Shown piece by piece: positions 22,594-33,301 of a stretch of DNA of 64,000 bases. Under the pieces are notes generated by a model. That model was given only the letters and a program-made list of their open reading frames with translations, had not been told where the DNA came from and did no database searches. How positions within the stretch are numbered: the first letter of the stretch is position 1; the number at the start of each line of letters is the position of its first letter. A program made the translations under genes and the position numbers. The stretch comes from Lamellibrachia columna (lineage: Eukaryota > Annelida > Polychaeta > Sabellida > Siboglinidae): assembly GCA_963662155.1 (NCBI GenBank), contig OY759267.1:32468976-32532975 (forward strand), in the 5' to 3' direction.

Positions 22594-25500
22594 ATGAAAA
22601 GAGCACGGAAACGGGAATATTGCAGAAGATGGATGTCGGAAAAGAGAATAAAGTCCAAAATAGATGCAGATACACGTGAATTAATTGGAGACACTTCCGA
22701 AAATGAAACATCAGAAGATGTGACAGAATTTCAAGAAAGCAATAATGACCAAGTTGAGCATAACACAAATGCTGAACATGACCACAGTGATGAACATGAC
22801 CACAGTGTTGAACATGACCACAGTGATGAACATGACCACAGTGATGAACATGACCACAGTGTTGAACATGACCACAGTGTTGAACATGACCACAGTGTTG
22901 AACATGACCACAGTGATGAACATGACCACAGTGTTGAACATGACCACAGTGATGAACATGACCACCATAGTGACAATGTTACTAATGATGATTATGATGA
23001 CAATGCATACAGTGATACTATTACTGATGACATCCCTACTGACAGGGAAGTAGAATCATACAGTGAGAGTGAATCATCAGAAAGGTGAGGTCTGGCAGAA
23101 ATCCTGCCGCCCAAATTGTGAAAAGACTCTTCGAAGAAATACAACATGAAGAGGAGTATACAACTCTACAAAGACATATTTATCATAGACGGCCAGATAA
23201 TGCATACAGATCTAGTACTGTGAAGTGGTTTGTGTGGAGAATAGACAAGAAGACACATACAAATGCAGGATTTACCATTCACCAGGGGCTTTATTTATGC
23301 ACCCATGTGATTCTCGGACTATTGGTGGCTGCACAGTGCGGAGAACAAACTATGAAATGAAAATTGTTGAAGGAAAAGTCCTAACTAAGAGATGTATAAG
23401 GATGGACTCTGGCAGTGACATTGTGTTTATTCAGCTCCTTCATGACTACTGAGATACACACGCACACACACATGCTTACTTTGTTAATGTCCTTTGTAAA
23501 AAATCATATTGTATTATGTTAATAGCCATGATATTTGAGCCACCTGTTATAACTAACATATTACAAACATTAAAATATAGAGATGAATAAAACATTCATA
23601 TGTAATTTGTAAGGCATAGAAATGCATGCTGCACATGAAAACAAAATCAGTTTTCCAGAACCTATGTATCAACTGATAGAAGCTTGGGCTATGTCATTGA
23701 TTATGTATTAGTATGGGACAAAACTGTGGAATTCGTTGAATGTCAGTGTAATTAATATTAAATTTTTCAATTATTTTAAAGCATAGAGAAAATATAAGCT
23801 TTGCCTGTGTAAAACTGTACAAGCTGATTTGTAAACAGTTTTGATTTGATTTCACATCTCCTTGGTTTCAGTGTAGCCATGCCATACTCTGTGGTTCTTT
23901 TCAAAGAAGGTGATGCTGTGGAAGTGGAATGCGTACCAACATCATGGATAGAAAAAAGAGGAGATGGGGTAAGTAATAAAAATGCAATTTTTGTGTGGAA
24001 TACTAATTATGGCTTAATTGGTTATTTGCAGACATTACCCAGGCTGACTACGTAAGAATTTGTTTTAGTGGAGAGGGGGAGGGTTCGTGTAAAAACATTT
24101 GGGTTATATTTTGAGAAAACCCGTGACAGAAAACGCAGCCAAAATATCAAATAGCCAAACTTTTTGTCTCTCAATATGTATACTTAAATACATCTACAAA
24201 TAGACAAAGATAAGGTCAGTTTGTTACATTAACTATTTAATTTAATGTTTGTTATCTTTGTCATATTTGTTTAACTTGGCAGAAAATTTACTACTGGCCA
24301 TCTGGAAATGACCAGAAGAAGAAAATAAAGAGGAATGAAATGCCTGACAAGGCGCAGTGGACAGCATACAATGTTCGCATCATAGGCAAAACTGGTAATG
24401 CACATTATTCATAGTTACATATTAGATTCATGATATGTAAAGTAGAATATAGGAGGGGTGGTTTGTTGCAGTCATGTTCTCATGATAGAGAATTGTCAAA
24501 ATGTGATTGTTTTTAGAATAAAAAACGCACCATTGGCTATTTTGTAATTAATTAGAAATGGAAAATGAGAAGGCCGACAACATTGTATATGCATGCTTTA
24601 CAACAATTTACCAACAAATTAACTCATGCTATTGTCATCAACCCATTTGTGAGTGTGTGACAACAGGCTTCATTGATTCTAAATGTATTGTATACTGCCA
24701 ACCAATAATTGTTAAACATTTGTCCATTTAGGCAGGAGATCCTTTGTTTTTGTTGTAAGTTGAGACATTTTCCTGATTAATTCAGAGTACCCCGACTATG
24801 AGACAGCTTCCAAGTATGCGAAAAAGGCAGAGGATACATCTAATGTTGAGCCAGATGAAGCACAGGGGAAGCGGCATTGCCGAAAGCCAAAACGCTACCA
24901 ATCTCCTGATTCACCGGCAGTAGTTAGTGAAGAGTGTGGAGAAGATGGTAATGAAAATTAAAATGCCCCATCTCATATTTGCTTTTATCATCCAATATGT
25001 ATATCTTCCCAGTAGAGCGGTCTGTAATGAGAGGTGTCTATATGTTACAGAATTTTAAAGATGACCAATACTTTTATCCAAACATTTGTACATGGCCTTT
25101 TTATTCAACTAAAATCAATTGTAAAATTTTATATCATACATTATTCAACATTCATAAGTATAGTGTGTACATGTGTTTGCAACACATTTCTTATTCTACC
25201 TTATTTGATGGGAAGTTAATGTGGTGTACATGTTTTCTATTTTCACAAATGATTTTGAAATGTGATTTGTGGACATTCTGTTGTTATGAAAGACTTTAGT
25301 GTCTGATTCTGGACAAATATCAATTTGATTGTAGGTTTAACTTCAAGAACATATCGGTATTCTACCAAGACAAACTCTGTACAACCCTGAAAATAGTTTC
25401 AGATTCAGAAGTTGAGGAAACTCCAGATACTGTGGAAACAGTTGCACTCCCTCCACCTCCTTTCAGTTTCTCAGGTAACAATTATACAAAAATACATAAA

Positions 25501-27380
25501 ATATAGTTAATGTACAACAAAGGACAGTGGAACTTGATTAATCCTGACACCTTGATACCCACTGTATGTGTCTGGATTAACGGGCTATGATTTTAATATC
25601 AAAAGTATCGTGCATTTACTGTACACATGTCTATCACACTTGTTGAATACTATAACATAATGTGGACATTAAATGTCATCTGATTCACTTGTACAGGTCT
25701 AATGGCTATTTATTGAAGAAGTCTGAGTTTTTTCTGCTTGGTTTATCTATATCTACTATTGTAAGAATGTGATGTCTCTGTCCAAATGTATATCCTAAAT
25801 ATTTCATGTCACTGTGACTTTCATGTCAAATAAACTAATAGATAATAATATATAATTGTAACATTTATGTTCAATACAGCACTGGATACTGAAAGTGGCA
25901 GTGATTTGCCCAGAGGTAAATCTTCTAAGCGATCAGAGCCACCACTTCGACCTAGTTGCAGTTCATCCCAGGCCCAACTTAAGCTGCCGCAAGTTCTCGG
26001 CAAACAACAACGTCCACAGGGTGATGGACTGCAAATGGAGAGTCCTGGCAGATCACAGATGATGTCGAGCTCCTTCTGCATTCAAGGTACTCCTTTATGC
26101 TTCTTTACATGTAGGCCGTTTTAAGTGCTAATATACCATTGGTCTTTCCCTACTCAGGGGACCCCATGGGAAAATTTGACACTGTTTTTATCCTCCTTGT
26201 CACCCCATTAAATAAGCATCATTCAATTAAATAAATGCCCCTTTTCTTACCATTTGGGGGTTGCTGGCAGGGGGAGGACCCAACTAAAATTGCTGGCATT
26301 GGTCATTCCATAATCAGGGAACCCCAAATGAAGATTTGACACTCTTTTTAGCCTTGGCACAATTCCCATAAATAAATGTACTTCTTTCTCACCCTTTGGG
26401 GATTGCTTACAGGGGGAAGCCCCACCTAAAATTGCTTGCATCGGTTCAAGCGGATATAGTTGTCTCAATTTTTCAGTTCTGGCCAAGCTAGAGAAACTGG
26501 AGAAAACAATGCAGGAGATAAAATTATCTCTCGTCACTTCACAGCCAGATGATGACTTGACATTAGACACCATTCTGCCTAATGGCAAGAAACTGAACAC
26601 ACTCAATGAACTGAGCAATTTTGAAAAACAGTTGGGTGAAGATGATGACATAAGGAATTGATTTAGTATGTTTAAGATATGTTTGAGTCAATTATAAAGT
26701 GGCATTGCTTTTTTACTGTATTTTTGAAGCAACCTTAGAGTCTAAATTAATTTGGAAAGCTTTATATACAGAACCTATTTCTAGGAATTATTGTGACATT
26801 TCAAATTATGCTTAAAGGTGTGAAATATAAATTATTTCATGAATGTATGAATATCAAAATGGTCCAGCTTCATAATTGTTTAGTCAATAATGTTTGTGTT
26901 CCTTCAAGACAAGTTCACTTCATATAGCTACAGATACTCTGACTGTAACTGATTGTTGGTCCAACATTATAACATGGGAAGCAAAAGGTTAAAATAATAA
27001 AAAAAAAAATAAATTACCTATTTATTATTGGTTTAGGAATAAAAATTTGCTTGTGAGTGACAATAATGAGTTTCTGCAAGTGCATACATACATATGTACG
27101 TGTGTGCGCGCGTGCGTGCATGCATGCATGCAAACAATTTTATAATATAGAAATGATCAAACTTTGTTCCTTTAAAATAGAGTTGTTATTTTATATAAAA
27201 TATATATTTATTTTACACAGATTCAAATTCTTTCGTCACTAGAGGGTGCAAGCCTTTCTAGATCCTGCAGGGCCATTATGCGGTCACTGATGACTCATGG
27301 CCTTATGAGTTTGTTCGGTGTTATGTGTCAAAAGGGAAAACTACCCTTTCGAGACCATCTGCTGTGCAAAGTGGTCTCAA
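22594..27380 (+). CDS. Spliced gene, His/Asp-repeat N terminus plus DUF4806-like domain
   Basis: Predicted exons are 22594-23084, 23872-23968, 24283-24394, 24786-24947, 25403-25474, 25880-26086, 26477 to about 26672, and 27221-27380. The first six junctions use GT-AG and keep one frame (phases 2, 0, 1, 1, 1, 1). Exon 1 starts MKRARKREYCRRW, a basic segment, then an acidic region with eleven EHDHS repeats. Exons 2-4 carry VVLFKEGDAVEV, SWIEK, YYWPSG, YNVRIIGK and YETASKYAKKAEDTSN, the layout of the N-terminal module in DUF4806-type proteins. Exon 7 has a coiled-coil-like LAKLEKLEKTMQEI and LPNGKKLNTLNELSNFEKQL. Exon 8 (ILSSLEGASLS, MRSLMTHGLMSLFG) fits the conserved C-terminal domain. Exon 7 meets TGA at 26659-26661; a one-base frame change just before it would join exon 8 through the GTATGT donor in a matching frame. 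The biochemical function of the family is unknown. The final exon was not found. Confidence 0.72.
22774..22974 (+). repeat. 18-bp coding minisatellite (EHDHS-D/V)
   Basis: Eleven tandem units of GAACATGACCACAGTGAT or ...GTT inside exon 1, the last with an extra His codon. The six-residue unit is His/Asp-rich and would be expected to bind divalent metals; that is inference. All units keep the reading frame. Confidence 0.95.
23085..23871 (+). other. Intron 1, with unassigned open frames
   Basis: The intron is bounded by the donor AAG-GTGAGG and the acceptor GGTTTCAG. Frames at 23085-23360 and 23225-23452 (the latter with HPCDSRTIGGCTVRR and GSDIVFIQLLHDY) could be part of an alternative transcript or of a broken transposase-like C terminus. 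I could not decide. A CA microsatellite lies at about 23456-23475. Confidence 0.4.
26135..26455 (+). repeat. Intronic tandem duplication
   Basis: Two related ~165-bp segments in intron 6 share AAATTTGACACT, CACCATTTGGGG/CACCCTTTGGGG, TTGCTGGCAGGGGGA and CCTAAAATTGCT. They lie between exons 25880-26086 and 26477. Confidence 0.7.
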
Positions 27381-27746
27381 GTAAGTATATTTCCATTGAC
27401 CTGTGTGCTTATTATATTATCATGATCTTACTATAAGCAATAGTTGTTTATTGATTACTAAACAATTTTTTTTCTAACAAATTCCCTTAACTTACAAAAT
27501 CGTGGGCGCATGAATACACAGCTATTTTTTTTGTAAATATTGACGGGCATCGCACATGGGGGCATTTTAAAAGAGCTGGAGGCATGTGATTTTGATAAAC
27601 GTTGGTGAGCATGTCAATGAGATGATGGCAGTTGCTGCACATTTATTTCAGAATTTTTGATGGTCAGGTTTTCTTATAATCAGACAAAACGTTAACATGG
27701 CCACCAATGCAATTCCCAACTGTGGTCTGACTCCAAATAGAGTGTC

Positions 27747-28224
27747 ATGGCAACGGAAACAGAAAACATGGATGTTGATTTTTGTAAAAAGTACACTGCA
27801 AAATTACAAGAAAAGGTGGTATTGTCTGCCAATGGGCAGTGTCAGTTGTGGACAGGGTGCAAAAAAGGGAAATTCAGTGACTATGGTGTGATTAATTGCC
27901 GTTTTGAGTGTGGCTACAGAACGGTTACAGTGCATCGTTTAAGTTATATGCTTGAACACAAAATGACACGTGTTGAACCTGGCTTAGATGCCAGTCATCT
28001 TTGTCATAACAGTCTGTCTGACAGCAAGTCATATCTCTATGGAGCCACATTCCATAAATAACAACAGGCAATATTGTGTTAGTCAAAATGTATGCTTTGG
28101 TCATGCACCATATCCAAAGTGTATGTTGCAATTCAAGGTATTTCAATGGCAATGCAATAGTAAAACCTACATTTTTCTAGATGTGTTGAATCCTTCAGTT
28201 TTTTCAAAGTGTCGTCTGCTGTAG
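27747..28224 (+). pseudogene. His-Me finger (I-PpoI-like) endonuclease, broken
   Basis: The frame starts at ATG 27747 (MATETENMDVDFCKKY). It carries GQCQLWTGC, then YGVINCRF, TVTVHRLSYMLEHK and SHLCHNS. A change to the next frame near 28020 continues with SHISMEPHSINNNRQYCV, NVCFGHAPYPKC. The order Cys...His-x-Cys-His-Asn...His...Asn...Cys...Cys-x-His...Cys matches the two zinc sites and active site of the I-PpoI family (catalytic His98 and Asn119; zinc ligands Cys41, Cys100, Cys105, His110 and Cys125, Cys132, His134, Cys138). At the Cys105 position a TCT codon gives Ser, and two bases are missing just after it, so the copy is inactive as written. Members cut double-stranded DNA. It converges on the adjacent transposase, and whether it belonged to that element is unknown. 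The end after about 28136 is uncertain. Confidence 0.75.
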
Positions 28225-28448
28225 TCAATCTTATGCAGTTGTGTATGTCAGCCCATGCTGAGTGATGTCTTCGAATGTCGATTGATGTATAGCTCACAAG
28301 GTGGCACCATGTGCCAGTCATGGTCCATTGTCTGTTGGTGGTTTCTTGTATTGTGGTTGCAGGTCTATGAGTGATGAAACTGGGAGAAAATAGAAAGTTC
28401 ACATTTGTAAGAAGTGTTCTGTTTTCTGTTTGTTTCATAATCTACCCT
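28225..28448. other. Spacer between convergent nuclease and transposase
   Basis: No gene was seen. Both coding remnants end facing this spacer. Confidence 0.5.
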
Positions 28449-30793
28449 CTACTTTCTGCTGGCATAACTGTGATCAGCAGACTTTCGTGATCGCAATGAA
28501 TAAAGATGATCTTCCCTGTTTGCAGTTGGCAGTGTTGTCTTTCTGCGGCGACTCCTTGTGACCACTGGCTTAACTACTGCTGCTGGCGTTTCTGAAGCTG
28601 GCCTTTTCTTCCCTTTACGAGTAGATGGTTTTGGATCAAGCTGACACTTCAGGTATCGATCTTCTGGACGGCGGTTTCTGTTTGAATCGAAGTAGTTCTG
28701 CATGCGCTTTAACTTGGTATGACGGATATGCAGACGCACTGATGATCGACGTTTGTATTGTCTCTGGTATTCCACCTCATGCTGGATTTGCTTGACAGCT
28801 CTAGCGACCTGTCCACCTCTCGTAATAGGACAATGTACATTCTCCAACTTACGCAGCATTGAATTCCCCGCTCCATAATTTATGCGATCGATCACTGAAC
28901 TCACCCGTCCATGTGCATTTCTACTGAATTTAACATTCTTCGGCAATGAAGCACTGAATGATCGGTTAATGGATTCATTCTTGTCAGCTTGTCAGTCTGT
29001 GCTGTGTCGTGTCATCTGGAGTGCTGAATTTCCAAGTCGCATTTCTATTAATCCTTTAAGTGTTGCTCGGTCTTCATCTGTCATATTGAGTCGTGTCAGG
29101 CCACATGCCTTCAAATGCTGTGACCTTTTCCACCAGTTGTTTCGCTTGCCTCCACAACAGACAATTCCATGTCGGTGGGTGACAGTTCTGACATGAGCCA
29201 GAATAACAGTCCAGTGTTGCTTGGATTATTTTTGGCATCTTAGTAGTTATCATTCTAATGTCACCAGCATAAAGTGTGGCCTTTTCCACCAGTTGTTTCG
29301 CTTGCCTCCACGACAGACAATTCCATGTCGGTGGGTGACAGTTCTGACATGAGCCAGAATAACAGTCCAGTGTTGCTTGGATTATCTTTGGCATCTTAGT
29401 AGTTATCATTCTAATGTCACCAGCATAAAGTGTAGATTTTCTGGCATCGTGTTCTTACATCCTCTGCAAAAAATTTCTTGTTTTCAGCTCTCACCATGGC
29501 ATTCTCTCCCGGGAACATTCTGGATGAGAAAGATGCTCTCATGATATGTCAGAACTGTGTCTGACCGAGATGTGTTGTGTCAGCCTGCCGTTCTGCCGCG
29601 ACTGTTGGCATGGCATCCTGTAACCCATGAAATGCTTTCGCATCACCGTCTGTTGCAACGAATTTTAGTCCGACCTGTTGTTGGGCAAAGCTCACTCCGA
29701 TTTGGCGGCCTATTTCATATTCTGACATTGGATCGACCACACGAATCGTGGCTGTACATCCTTGATGGCCTGTGCACGACACATTTTGACCTTGATTGCG
29801 AAGTGATGAGCCTAGTTTGCATAGCTTGTTTTCCATGTGAAAACCTAGAATCTCATGCTTGTCCGTCTGCCATTCAATCGCGGTTCCCACTGCTTGACTT
29901 GCACTCTGTCCACAACCGTAGCTGTTTTTCAGGGATGTTGAGTTGTACCTCACATCCATGCTTATATTGATTGGTGCATTTGCTGGAAGACCACGCAGAA
30001 CATTTATCTCTGGGTTTTCCCTCTTCTGCTGTAGGTCATCAGTCGTGGACTGAGAAGTAATTGTGGCAACCCGGTTGGATGTCCTTTGCATCCCGCTTCG
30101 ACTTGGGGGAGGTGTGTTTGTTGTGGGCAGAATGTGTCGCAACTTTGTGTTTCCCATCGTTGTATCTTGTAGTCCTACATGGATGGCTACATTTGGAGCA
30201 CACGGTTTCTGACCACGACTGCCCGTGTTTACTTCGGAATACAGTTTATACATACGTGACTTGTAGTGACAGGCTGTACAGGACAATGACTGTTGCCAAC
30301 ACAAACCAATTTTTTTCTCATGTACTTCGAAGTGTGGAAGAATACATGTGTCCTCTCTGCTAGCATGCTCTTTAAAGCAATCATTCCACATTGCTGCATT
30401 TTTGTCCACACTAAGTAGACGCATTCCAGAAACTGCATGAGTATCTGTCTGTACGTCAGCTTGAAGATAGATGTCTGTTAGGTCAGGGCATTGATCAAGC
30501 TGTGGCCGTAGAATTTTGCTCGTGCCTGGCCGACCCTCTGCGTCTGAAACTGCCAGCAATCCTGAAGGAGTGGTTTGCACCACTCTGTCAAAGTCATCCT
30601 GGCTTAGCCGTGGCAACCAAACCCCACTGTTAACCCCATTGGGTTCCTGTTGGATTGCTGCATCTGATGGTTTGTGGTAACAGTGGCCGGTCTTGAAGCC
30701 ACCAATTTTCATCTTAATTCCACCAGCAGGTGGACATTTCTCCTCACTCTTTCTACTACTACTACTACTACTATCATGTGTTGTCTCCTCCAT
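28449..30793 (-). pseudogene. Mutator-like transposase, broken
   Basis: Read from the ATG at 30793 (MEETTHDSSSSSSRKSEEKC). The first part runs to 29549 with GGIKMKIGGFKTGHC, a Cys-rich block CWQQSLSCTACHYKS followed by YKLYSEVN, INVLRGLPANAPINISMDVRYNS, GQSASQAVGTAIE, NKLCKLGSSLRNQG, a CTGHQGCTATI zinc-like block and KFVATDGDAKAFHGLQDAM. This resembles the Mutator-like transposase domain common in invertebrate genomes, with the DVRYN and DGDA acidic motifs. An in-frame TGA follows HLGQTQF. The frame continues with MFPGENAMVRAENKKFFAED, shifts near 29434, passes a duplicated 52-codon segment, and ends in a basic C-terminal tail (28946-28449, many Arg/Lys). At least three lesions make it non-functional. 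An upstream in-frame ATG at 30841 adds 16 hydrophobic residues. The 5' quarter is the seed of module M. Confidence 0.75.
29125..29434 (-). repeat. 156-bp in-frame tandem duplication
   Basis: Two copies (29125-29280 and 29281-29434), almost identical, encode a 52-residue Cys-rich segment (LDCYSGSCQNCHPPTWNC) twice. The length is a multiple of three, so the frame is kept across the joint. Confidence 0.92.
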
Positions 30794-31300
30794 TGTAAAA
30801 TCCCAGGTAAATCCAAGTAAAATTACTAATGAAAGTGACAAAACCGTTATCTGAATGCAACCACGTCTAATACGCCTGAGAAAACAGATGACAGTGACAG
30901 GAGACCGGCATATTAGGGGGGGGGTGGGGACATATTCAAACTAGTGCAGCCTCCCTCTGATAAGTTACATCAAAGCAGAACAAGTCACATTATAATATAA
31001 TTACTTAGCAGTCAACTTTTGTTTATTTCAGTTAATTAGACACAGTCACTTTTACTCAAGTCCATGTGAAGAGCACACATCTATTGGGAGTTGAGAAAAT
31101 CCTGGACAGGCCCAGCTGTTATCTGATATGGCCTAGTGAGCTGACGTAACTGTTTCACATGGAAGGTGAGTTGTTTTTGAGGACTCCACTAAGTAGGTTA
31201 TGTAATGACAAGTTGCGGTGTCTGGCTTTTCAGTAATTCACACTCAAAGGTGATATTTGGGTCTGTTTACATAGGTGTATTGTGGCACCAGGTAAAAAAA
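30530..31300. repeat. Original copy of the right part of module M
   Basis: From the transposase N terminus through its upstream region to about 31300 this matches the same stretch of every M unit downstream. Landmarks are TATTAGGGGGG, GTGCAGCCTCCCTCTGATAA, TTGGGAGTTGAGAAAATCCT and GGTGTATTGTGGCACCAGG. It is the only copy attached to a long transposase. Confidence 0.85.
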
Positions 31301-31309
31301 TATACTTTC

Positions 31310-31830
31310 CTTTTCAGATTTTTCAAAATGTTTCTGTCCAACATGAATCCCTCTACCTTTCCCCGAGCATTCGCCCCCTGTTGTATCCAGCATCGCATTT
31401 CTACCTCTGAATGCTCATCCTCATTAACCATTCCTCCACGTTACACAAAGCCATCCACTTGGTTGAACTCCTCATCATCCAAACTAATGTTCAAGTCCTC
31501 TCTCTGATGTCAAACACACATCTCTTCTGTCTTCTCCCGGCTCATTATCGGTCCGTGCTTCTTGAACATCCTCTTCCATTGCTCCAACACTTCCTGTAGT
31601 TCTTGTTTTTTGTCTGCTATCATGGCCAGATCGTTTGCATACATCCCCTTTCTGAGAACATCCTTCATGCTGATCTTCCTGCTGATTAGTGCCACCACCA
31701 TGATAAAGAGTAAAGGGTCATTTCCGTGCCTCTAACCGATGTTAACTTTAAACTCTTCCGACAACCCATATCCAACCACAACTCTTGTTTTTGTTCTCAG
31801 GAACATGACAGTTATGGGTGTTGCACGCCA
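31310..31830 (-). pseudogene. LINE reverse transcriptase fragment (S1, left)
   Basis: The minus strand encodes a piece of a non-LTR reverse transcriptase: YGLSEEFKVNIG (usual VGVHQG block degraded), FIMVVALISRKISMKDVLRK, then GMYANDLAMIADKKQELQEV. The catalytic YADD is YAND here, so the second Asp pair is damaged. MFKKHGPIMSREKTEEM follows, and then stops. The clade was not determined. The same fragment recurs in S2 and S3. Confidence 0.8.
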
Positions 31831-31996
31831 TGACACAGAACTGACTAAATACAACCAACTCATTACAAAGTCAGACTCCCAGATAAGTCAGACTCCCAGA
31901 TAAATTATTTTGTAATTTTTGTAAACTATTATAATGATCAAACTACAACACTGACTGATATGTATTGCCTGTATAGACTTGATGTCATCATTCCAG

Positions 31997-32150
31997 GTGC
32001 CACCATCAAACCTCAGTCACAACATGACTACATCAGTGGACGACACAGAGCCATTCGATTACACAACAATTGACGTACCAGCAGTAAAGACGACAGGACG
32101 GCGTCGGTGTCACCTGGGACAAACCACACAAGGATGAGAACATCGGCAGC
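31997..32150 (+). pseudogene. Orphan exon E1, damaged copy
   Basis: Counterpart of the exons at 42084-42256 and 59426-59598. It lacks 14 and 5 bases internally and its donor reads ATAAGT in place of GTAAGT, so it can neither be spliced nor keep frame. Confidence 0.6.
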
Positions 32151-32154
32151 ATAA

Positions 32155-32565
32155 GTTCTTGGCTCATGCTGATTATTGCACTCACAGCCAAGTCAGTCTT
32201 TACGCAGACATAACAGCTTACTTGAAGTGTAAAGTGATTGTTGTACTCACAGCCCAGTCAGTCTTTACACAGATATTACCGCTTCCTTGAAGTGTAAAGT
32301 GATTGTTGTACTCACAGCCCAGTCAGTCTTTATTCCGACATTAGAGCTGACTCGAATTGAAAAATTATTCTTCCACTCACATAGCAGAGTCTTTATATAG
32401 GCCATACAACTGACTCAATGTGTCAAATAATTATTGCACTCAAATACCAGTGAGTCTCTATACAGGTATAACAGCTGACTTGTAGTGTAAAGTGATTTTT
32501 GCACTCGCAACCCGGTTAGTCTTTCACGGACATTACAGCTTACTAGAAGTGTAAAGAGCTCTCTT
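32155..32565. repeat. 65-bp array in S1, about six units
   Basis: Tandem units with TTGTACTCACAGCCCAGTCA, GTCTTTACACAGATATTAC and GAAGTGTAAAGTGA. The corresponding array is about one unit in S2 and about eleven in S3. Confidence 0.88.
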
Positions 32566-32981
32566 GCTCTTGCATTAAAAACACGCGGGAAGGAGTTGTA
32601 GAGCGAACTGCCCCAGGGGGCACCAATATGGCTTTTTGGGGTATTTTTACTACTGCAAATGTTGATCCTTTTATGGTCGTCGGTACACTGCTTCAAATTT
32701 TCATCCTATCATTCCACTAGTATTAAACAGATGTGTAATATAGATGTAATGTTTGGTCGAATTATATATATTTTTGGAATGGAACCATTGGTTGATTCAA
32801 ACAGAAAAGGAAGCATTTAAGTAGAGAGGTTTTCTTACACCTATGTGTAACAAGATATTTGTAAAAAAAATGTGTAACATATTCACATGGCCTGCATTAA
32901 AAGAAACTGTAGAAAATTTGACCCATTCATTTATTGGCTTTTGGGATGATGAAATGACGACATCTGTTAATATCATTGCAG

Positions 32982-33089
32982 ACACAATGGGTCAGCTCTT
33001 TACTCCATCTCTCGTGAGTAGTACGTCACCACGAAGAAGTGAGTTGGTTGTTGTGCATCAATCAGCTGAGATTTTCCCAGAAGCATATG
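32982..33089 (+). CDS. Orphan exon E2, copy 1
   Basis: A 108-base block flanked by acceptor ATCATTGCAG and donor GTAAGTGAGC, phase 1 at both ends, open throughout. It encodes TMGQLFTPSLVSSTSPRRSE and VVVHQSAEIFPEAYG. No family is recognised. All three S copies keep the splice sites and frame. It could be an internal exon of a host gene captured in S, or a chance open block. Confidence 0.4.
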
Positions 33090-33301
33090 GTAAGTGAGCA
33101 AGGAATATATATTTAGACTGAATTAATATTACACCATTAATTATTTCAATACTAGGCGGGAAAGTTCATTTTGGCAAAAGTGTACCCTGTACTTGAAAAC
33201 GCCCACATACAAATGTATTTATTATTACCTTTGTTAAATTTAATTTATATAAATGTTATAACTTATTGTATTATTAAAAAAAATACCGTTTCTCCTGGAA
33301 G

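Noticed and set aside
22711..23053. Minus-strand and second plus-strand frames over the 18-bp repeat
   Set aside because: They are shadows of exon 1, since the 18-bp unit keeps several frames open.
28882..30363. Plus-strand frames of 75-137 codons
   Set aside because: They are antisense to the Mutator-like transposase, which has recognisable family motifs.
31205..31599. Plus-strand frames in the left part of S (also 38159, 41310, 48013, 58685)
   Set aside because: They are antisense shadows of the LINE RT fragment on the minus strand.
31790..31910. Plus-strand exon-like block after TTCTCAG (also near 38549, 41887, 59228)
   Set aside because: It lies antisense to the upstream part of the LINE reverse transcriptase (strand order matches RT up to VVVGYGLSEEFKV) and lacks a proper GT donor.
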